The position numbers and the translations under genes were made by a program. DNA of 64,000 bases from Streptomyces goshikiensis (lineage in GTDB: Bacteria > Actinomycetota > Actinomycetes > Streptomycetales > Streptomycetaceae), in the NCBI RefSeq assembly GCF_014650555.1, contig NZ_BMVE01000004.1, positions 434,001-498,000 on the forward strand, in the 5' to 3' direction. The notes beneath the pieces are model-generated. The model did no database searches. It was not told the origin of the DNA and saw only the letters and a program-made list of their open reading frames with translations. This document shows positions 59,543 through 64,000 of this stretch, one piece after another (position 1 is the stretch's first letter; each line of letters opens with the position of its first letter).

Positions 59543-60754
59543 GTGACCCTCGTGAACGTGCTGGACATCCTGTTGCTGGTCGCCGCCGTGTGGTTCGCGA
59601 TCGTCGGCTACCGCCAGGGGTTCGTCGTCGGCATCCTGTCGGTGATCGGCTTCCTCGGCGGTGGTCTCGTCGCCGTGGCCCTGCTCCCGTTGATCTGGGA
59701 CTGGGCGACGAACAACGGCACCGAGGTCACCACCCCGGTCGTCGTGATCGCCGTCGTCGCGATCATCATCTGTGCCTCGATCGGCCAGGCCCTGACCACC
59801 CATCTGGGCAACCGGCTGCGCCGCAACATCACGTGGTCGCCCGCCCGCGCCCTCGACGCGACCGGCGGGGCGCTGGTCAACGTCGTGGCGATGCTGCTGG
59901 TGGCGTGGCTGATCGGCTCGGCGCTCGCCGGGACCTCGCTGCCCACCCTCGGCAAGCAGGTGCGCAACTCCAAGGTGCTGCTCGGCGTGTCGCGGGTGGT
60001 GCCGACCCAGACGAACACCTGGTTCTCGGACTTCAGTTCGACGCTGGCCCGCAACGGCTTCCCGCAGGTCTTCAGCCCGTTCTCCAACGAGCCCATCACC
60101 GCGGTGCAGGCGCCCGACCCGGACCTCGCCACCGGGCCCGTCGCCGCGGCGGCCAAGCGCTCGATCGTGAAGGTCGTCGGCACCGCGCCCAGTTGCAGCA
60201 AGGTGCTGGAGGGCACCGGCTTCGTCTTCGCGCCGGGCAAGGTGATGACCAACGCCCATGTCGTCGGCGGCGTCGGCGAGCCGACCGTGCAGATCGGCGG
60301 CGAGGGCAAGCTCTACGACGGCAAGGTCGTGCTCTACGACTGGCAGCGCGACATCGCCGTCCTGGACGTGCCCAAGCTGAAGGCGCCCGTGCTGGAGTTC
60401 ACCGAGAAGGACGCGGTGACCGGCAGCGACGCGATCGTCGCCGGGTTCCCCGAGAACGGCGGGTACGACGTCCGCGCCGCCCGGGTCCGTACGCGGATCA
60501 ACGCCAACGGCCCGGACATCTACCACCGGGGCACCGTCCGGCGCGATGTGTACTCGCTGTTCGCCACGGTCCGTCAGGGCAACTCCGGCGGCCCGCTGCT
60601 GACGCCCGACGGCAAGGTGTACGGGGTCGTCTTCGCCAAGTCCCTCGACGACCCGAACACCGGATACGCCCTGACGGCGGACGAGATCCGCGATGACATC
60701 CAGCTGGGGAAGACGGCGAACCGGCGGACCGACAGCCAGGGCTGCGCCCTCTGA
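59543..60754 (+). CDS. MarP-like membrane serine protease (CvpA-trypsin fusion)
   Basis: A 403-residue protein. Four N-terminal membrane helices of the colicin V production type (VNVLDILLLVAAVWFAIVGY, GFVVGILSVIGFLGGGLVAV) precede an extracytoplasmic trypsin-like protease: His in VMTNAHVVGGVGEP (about 237), Asp in WQRDIAVLDVPKLK (about 269), Ser in VRQGNSGGPLLTPDGKVYG (about 347). Mycobacterial MarP has the same layout and helps acid resistance through wall remodelling. GTG 59543 has a weak ribosome site; GTG 59552 is possible. Confidence 0.93.
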   Translation: MTLVNVLDILLLVAAVWFAIVGYRQGFVVGILSVIGFLGGGLVAVALLPLIWDWATNNGTEVTTPVVVIAVVAIIICASIGQALTTHLGNRLRRNITWSPARALDATGGALVNVVAMLLVAWLIGSALAGTSLPTLGKQVRNSKVLLGVSRVVPTQTNTWFSDFSSTLARNGFPQVFSPFSNEPITAVQAPDPDLATGPVAAAAKRSIVKVVGTAPSCSKVLEGTGFVFAPGKVMTNAHVVGGVGEPTVQIGGEGKLYDGKVVLYDWQRDIAVLDVPKLKAPVLEFTEKDAVTGSDAIVAGFPENGGYDVRAARVRTRINANGPDIYHRGTVRRDVYSLFATVRQGNSGGPLLTPDGKVYGVVFAKSLDDPNTGYALTADEIRDDIQLGKTANRRTDSQGCAL

Positions 60755-60762
60755 CCACCCGC

Positions 60763-60852
60763 CCGGGGCCACTCCCCCCGGGGCCACTCCGCTCCGGGCC
60801 GCCCCGCTCCGGGCCGCCCTGCCCGGCGGCACCGCGCCCGGCGGCCTGACCC
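60763..60852. repeat. Six degenerate tandem 15-bp repeats
   Basis: Units begin at 60763, 60778, 60793, 60808, 60823 and 60838. Neighbouring pairs are nearly identical (CCGGGGCCACTCC-C; TCCGGGCCGCCC-GC; CCGGCGGC-), a nested duplication. The array starts nine bases after the MarP-like stop. The rest of the gap to 61184 holds a possible small gene. Confidence 0.8.
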
Positions 60853-60882
60853 GTCAGGACCGCCGGCGCGGCCGCCGGAGCT

Positions 60883-61056
60883 CTACATCCGCGGATGGCG
60901 CAGGCGCGCCGAGACCCAGCGGGCCCGGCGGCGCAGGATGCGGGGGATGCCGAGTCGGGGGTCGTGGCCGTCGCGGCCGGCCCTCTCGTGGGTGCCCGGC
61001 GTCGCTGCCGAGCGGCCTTCGTGTGCGGTGTCACCGTAGTCGTGCGTCCAGCCCAT
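60883..61056 (-). CDS. Possible small basic protein
   Basis: A 57-residue frame starting MGWTHDYGDTAHEGRSAATP and ending DPRLGIPRILRRRARWVSAR with LRHPRM. The C-terminal half is strongly basic and reads like conserved Streptomyces small proteins, though I cannot confirm this. No clear ribosome site precedes ATG 61056. An AT-rich patch with CAATTG repeats (61108-61133) upstream may hold its promoter. Confidence 0.4.
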   Translation of the reverse strand: MGWTHDYGDTAHEGRSAATPGTHERAGRDGHDPRLGIPRILRRRARWVSARLRHPRM

Positions 61057-61184
61057 ACATCGAGCTGTGCCCGGGCCCCAAGGTCGGTAATCCCGTCCGG
61101 GGCGGCCAATTGGCCTATGCGCCGGGCAATTGAATGTTCGTAAGACAAGCCCACGAGAGGTGGGTTGGGCGGTCCGCCCTGCGA

Positions 61185-62171
61185 TCAGCGGTCCGGCTCG
61201 GGGTCCTTGAGCCAGTTCACCAGCTCGGTGGAGAAGGCCGCCGGGTCCTCTTCGTGCGGGAAGTGCCCCAGGCCGTCGAACAGCCGCCACCGGTAGGGGG
61301 CTTCGACGTACTGCCCGGAACCGGCCGCGCTGCGCGTGCGCATCACGGGGTCGAGGGAACCGTGCAGGTGCAGCGTCGGCACCCGCACCGGCCGCTTCAT
61401 CCGCCGGTTGAACTGGAGGCCGTCCGGCCGCGCCATGGACCGCATCATCCAGCGGTACGGCTCGATGGAGCAGTGCGCGGTGGAGGGGATGCACATGGCC
61501 CGCCGGTACGCGGCGATGCGCTCGTTGCCCTCGGCGTCCCTCTCGTCCTCGTCCCGCAGCAGCGGCCCGGACCAGTCCCGGATCAGCTGCCCCACGAGCG
61601 CCCCGTCATCGGCGACGAGCTGCCGCTCGGGGATGAACGGCCGCTGGAAGCCCCAGATGTGCGAACTCGCCCGGGTCTGCCCGAAGTCCGCGAGCATCGC
61701 GGCGCGCCACCGCCGCGGATGCGGCATCGAGGACACCACGAGCCGGCGGACCAGCTTGGGCCGCATCACGGCCGCCGTCCACGCGAGGTAGCCGCCCAGG
61801 TCGTGTCCGACGAGCGCGGCGTCCGGCTCGCCGAGGGACCGGATGACCCCGGTGATGTCGAGCGCCAGGTTCGCGGGGTCGTAACCGCGCGGGGTGCGGT
61901 CGCTGCCGCCCACCCCGCGCAGGTCCATGGCGACCGCGCGGTACCCGGCGTCGGCCAGCGCGACCAGCTGGTGCCGCCAGGTCCACCAGAACTGCGGGAA
62001 CCCGTGCAGCAGCAGGACCAGCGGCCCGTCACCCAGCTCGGCGACGTGGAAGCGGGCCCCGTTGGCCGCGACGTCCCGGTGGATCACCGCTCTCCCGCCG
62101 GGCACGCCGAGCCGGACCGCCGTGGCGGCGGTGGGCGGGGTACTGCCGAAGTCCGGCGAGGGAGCTGTCAT
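61185..62171 (-). CDS. Alpha/beta hydrolase, epoxide hydrolase-like
   Basis: A 328-residue enzyme. The oxyanion strand LVLLLHGFPQFWWTWRHQLV, the nucleophile elbow ALVGHDLGGYLAWTAAV with Asp as nucleophile, and the late DGLGHFPHEEDPAAF His match epoxide hydrolases and haloalkane dehalogenase relatives. It overlaps the holin-X gene by ATGA. It is cytoplasmic; the substrate is unknown. Confidence 0.93.
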   Translation of the reverse strand: MTAPSPDFGSTPPTAATAVRLGVPGGRAVIHRDVAANGARFHVAELGDGPLVLLLHGFPQFWWTWRHQLVALADAGYRAVAMDLRGVGGSDRTPRGYDPANLALDITGVIRSLGEPDAALVGHDLGGYLAWTAAVMRPKLVRRLVVSSMPHPRRWRAAMLADFGQTRASSHIWGFQRPFIPERQLVADDGALVGQLIRDWSGPLLRDEDERDAEGNERIAAYRRAMCIPSTAHCSIEPYRWMMRSMARPDGLQFNRRMKRPVRVPTLHLHGSLDPVMRTRSAAGSGQYVEAPYRWRLFDGLGHFPHEEDPAAFSTELVNWLKDPEPDR

Positions 62172-62626
62172 GAGGTCGAGCGTGCCACACCCACGGCCTT
62201 GTCACTGACCGGCCGGGGATGGGGCTTGACGGTCCCGACCAGCGCGGCGGTCTGCTTGACCGAGGCGATCGTCTTCTCCGGCGGCTTGACCTTCTTGAAC
62301 TTCGACACGGCGATCAGCGCGAGCAGGCCCGCGAGCAGCAGGAACGCCACGCCGACGATGAGGAAGGACCAGGCGAGCCCGAGACCGAGGTTGTGGATCC
62401 CGTACGCCGCGGCGAAGCTCAGCACCGGCAGCGAGAACAGCGCGAACACTCCGGCGATACCGATGGCGGTGCCACCGATCCCCGCGCGCTTGACGTCCTG
62501 GCGGATCTCCGCCTTGGCGAGGGCGATCTCGTCGTGCACCAGGGCGGACATCTCGGCGGTGGCCGAGGCGACCAGCTGGCCGAGTGTGCGCTCGGCGCCT
62601 TCTGCCCCTTGGTCCACTGCACTCAT
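62168..62626 (-). CDS. Actinobacterial holin-X family membrane protein
   Basis: A 152-residue protein. An amphipathic N-terminus (LGQLVASATAEMSALVHDEI, ALAKAEIRQDVKRAGIGGTA) precedes two membrane helices (AIGIAGVFALFSLPVLSFAA, WSFLIVGVAFLLLAGLLALI) and a basic tail. This is the common chromosomal holin-X/DUF1469-like group, not a phage gene; no other phage genes are near. It lies between nhaA and the hydrolase on one strand. Confidence 0.9.
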   Translation of the reverse strand: MSAVDQGAEGAERTLGQLVASATAEMSALVHDEIALAKAEIRQDVKRAGIGGTAIGIAGVFALFSLPVLSFAAAYGIHNLGLGLAWSFLIVGVAFLLLAGLLALIAVSKFKKVKPPEKTIASVKQTAALVGTVKPHPRPVSDKAVGVARSTS

Positions 62627-62684
62627 CGCTCTCTCCCTCTGTCGTCTGCTGTCGGCGGCTGTCTGTCCTCCGTCGTCAGTCAGA

Positions 62685-64000
62685 TCATGCCGGACGGCCG
62701 TCCTCGGCGCTGGACCCGGCCGTGGCTTGCGCGCCGGAGGCCATCGCGGCGGCGGCCTTGCGACGGTGTTCGGCGGCCTTCGCCTCGTGGATGCGCGCCA
62801 TGCGCAGGTGGTACTCCGGCTTGTCCTGCTCGTAGATGTCGGGGATGCCGTCGAGGTCCTCGTCGAGCTCCTCGGCCTCGGTCAGCGCCCGGTACTTGCG
62901 GTCGCGCAGCTTCAGCAGCACGCTCGCGACGATCGCGGCGATGAGCGAGCCGATCAGGACGGCGGCCTTGACCTCGTCGGTGAGGGTGGCGTCGTCGGTG
63001 AAGGCGAGCTCGCCGATCAGGAGCGAGACGGTGAAGCCGATGCCGGCGAGCGAGGCGACGGCCAGCACGTCGGGCCAGGCGAGGTCCTCGTTCAGTTCGG
63101 CCTTGGTGAAGCGGGCGGCCAGCCAGGTGCCGCCGAAGATGCCCACCGCCTTGCCGACGACCAGGCCGAGGAGCACGCCGAGGGTCTCTGGCCGGGTGAA
63201 GACCTGCGCGATGGACTTGTCGGAGAGGGAGACCCCGGCGGAGAACAGGGCGAAGAGGGGAACGGCGATCCCGGCGGAGAAGGGGCGTACGAGGTGCTCG
63301 ATGTGCTCGCCGGGGGGCTGCCGCTCGCCCTCCTTGCGGGAGCAGCGCAGCATCAGGCCCATGGCGACACCGGCGATGGTGGCGTGGACGCCGGAGTTGT
63401 ACATCAGGCCCCAGATGACCAGGGCGAGCGGAACGTAGACGTACCAGCCGTGGACGCCCTTGCGGAGCAGGAACCAGAAGAGGACCAGGCCCACGACCGC
63501 GCCGCCGAGGGCCAGGAAGTCGATCTCGCTGGTGAAGAACACCGCGATGATCATGATGGCGAAGAGGTCGTCGACCACGGCCAGGGTCAGCAGGAACGCC
63601 CGCAGGGCGGACGGCAGCGAGGTGCCGATGACCGCGAGGACGGCGAGCGCGAAGGCGATGTCGGTGGCGGTCGGGACGGCCCAGCCGTTCATCGCGCCGC
63701 CGCCGAAGGCGTTGACCAGTACGTAGACCAGCGCGGGCGTGGCCATCCCGCAGACGGCGGCGATCACCGGGAGGGCGGCCGCCTTGGGGTCCCGTAGATC
63801 GCCCGCGACGAGTTCGCGCTTGAGCTCGATGCCGGCGACGAAGAAGAAGACGGCGAGCAGGCCGTCGGCCGCCCAGTGCTGGAGCGAGAGGTCCAGGCCC
63901 AGGGCGGCGGGTCCTATGTGGAAGGACAGGACGCTGTCGTAGCTGGCGGAGACGGCGGGGATGTTCGCCCACAGGAGGGCGGCGATCGCGGCCACGAGGA
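62685..64000 (-). CDS. nhaA: Na+/H+ antiporter NhaA, 5' end beyond window
   Basis: About 438 codons of the antiporter are present, and the start lies to the right of base 64000. Signature sequences are GLLAVFFFVAGIELKRELVA, VPTATDIAFALAVLAVIG and the ion-binding Asp pair in FLLTLAVVDDLFAIMIIAV. Around ten or eleven helices are visible, then a charged C-terminal tail of about 75 residues (TEAEELDEDLDGIPDIYEQD, HEAKAAEHRRKAAAAMAS). It exchanges sodium for protons at the membrane. The following genes on the same strand are holin-X and a hydrolase. Confidence 0.96.
   Translation of the reverse strand, partial: LVAAIAALLWANIPAVSASYDSVLSFHIGPAALGLDLSLQHWAADGLLAVFFFVAGIELKRELVAGDLRDPKAAALPVIAAVCGMATPALVYVLVNAFGGGAMNGWAVPTATDIAFALAVLAVIGTSLPSALRAFLLTLAVVDDLFAIMIIAVFFTSEIDFLALGGAVVGLVLFWFLLRKGVHGWYVYVPLALVIWGLMYNSGVHATIAGVAMGLMLRCSRKEGERQPPGEHIEHLVRPFSAGIAVPLFALFSAGVSLSDKSIAQVFTRPETLGVLLGLVVGKAVGIFGGTWLAARFTKAELNEDLAWPDVLAVASLAGIGFTVSLLIGELAFTDDATLTDEVKAAVLIGSLIAAIVASVLLKLRDRKYRALTEAEELDEDLDGIPDIYEQDKPEYHLRMARIHEAKAAEHRRKAAAAMASGAQATAGSSAEDGRPA

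Noticed and set aside
62168..62626. Prophage remnant suggested by a holin-like protein
   Set aside because: The gene belongs to the common chromosomal actinobacterial holin-X group. No integrase, capsid or lysis genes are in the window.

Overview
The window is chromosomal DNA from a high-GC actinomycete, almost certainly a Streptomyces species. The grounds are the very high GC, frequent GTG starts, ATGA stop/start overlaps, a WblA-type WhiB regulator, a LAXTG sortase-E-type surface protein, Actinobacterial-type asd, MarP-like protease and holin-X genes, and a rare TTA codon. From memory the order of many genes matches the S. coelicolor SCO3560-SCO3630 core region in reverse; this could not be searched here. 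I find no prophage, transposase or CRISPR array. About 64 protein genes and one tRNA are supported; the first and last genes are cut by the window edges.

Layout. 1-2.2 kb: MFS exporter (partial, TTA codon) with a GntR/UTRA regulator and a probable operator. 2.2-6.6 kb: Glu/Pro-rich small protein, LAXTG wall protein, purA, degenerate diacylglycerol-kinase-like protein. 6.6-9.7 kb: GbsR/MarR-type regulator divergent from a two-gene ABC exporter. 9.7-17.3 kb: a colinear minus-strand block of DUF1023 hydrolase, membrane acyltransferase, two tandem paralogous NarL-type two-component systems and a P450. 17.4-24.2 kb: small enzymes and regulators (HIT, SnoaL-like, MarR/DJ-1 pair, class III aminotransferase, GntR), separated by repeats, then an orphan SLATT membrane protein. 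24.4-30.7 kb: YbaB, recR, DUF5063, ask (with an internal beta-subunit start), asd, and a sigma factor coupled to a membrane-anchored, probable anti-sigma protein.

30.8-43.0 kb is the most unusual part. After SURF1 and an S9 peptidase comes a cell-surface glycan locus: membrane acyltransferase, PIG-L lipoprotein deacetylase with a propeller-like tail, and a Stealth-family phosphotransferase on the minus strand. Divergent from these, on the plus strand, are a beta-rich protein and a 953-residue GT4 glycosyltransferase fused to a second Stealth domain. Together they could make, decorate and trim a phosphodiester-linked wall polysaccharide; this is inference.

43-64 kb: amidohydrolase, small proteins, tRNA-Pro(CGG), metallophosphoesterase, YqeY-like protein, a bifunctional penicillin-binding protein divergent from wblA, two ArsA/Get3-type ATPases, then DUF4177-RidA-Nudix-MBL-L12-like genes with four-base overlaps, a nucleotidyltransferase, crp divergent from nth, a second Nudix, a MarP-type protease, and a minus-strand nhaA/holin-X/hydrolase run. 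Almost every convergent gene pair is separated by a near-perfect GC-rich hairpin, and several promoter gaps carry clear dyads that probably bind the adjacent regulator.
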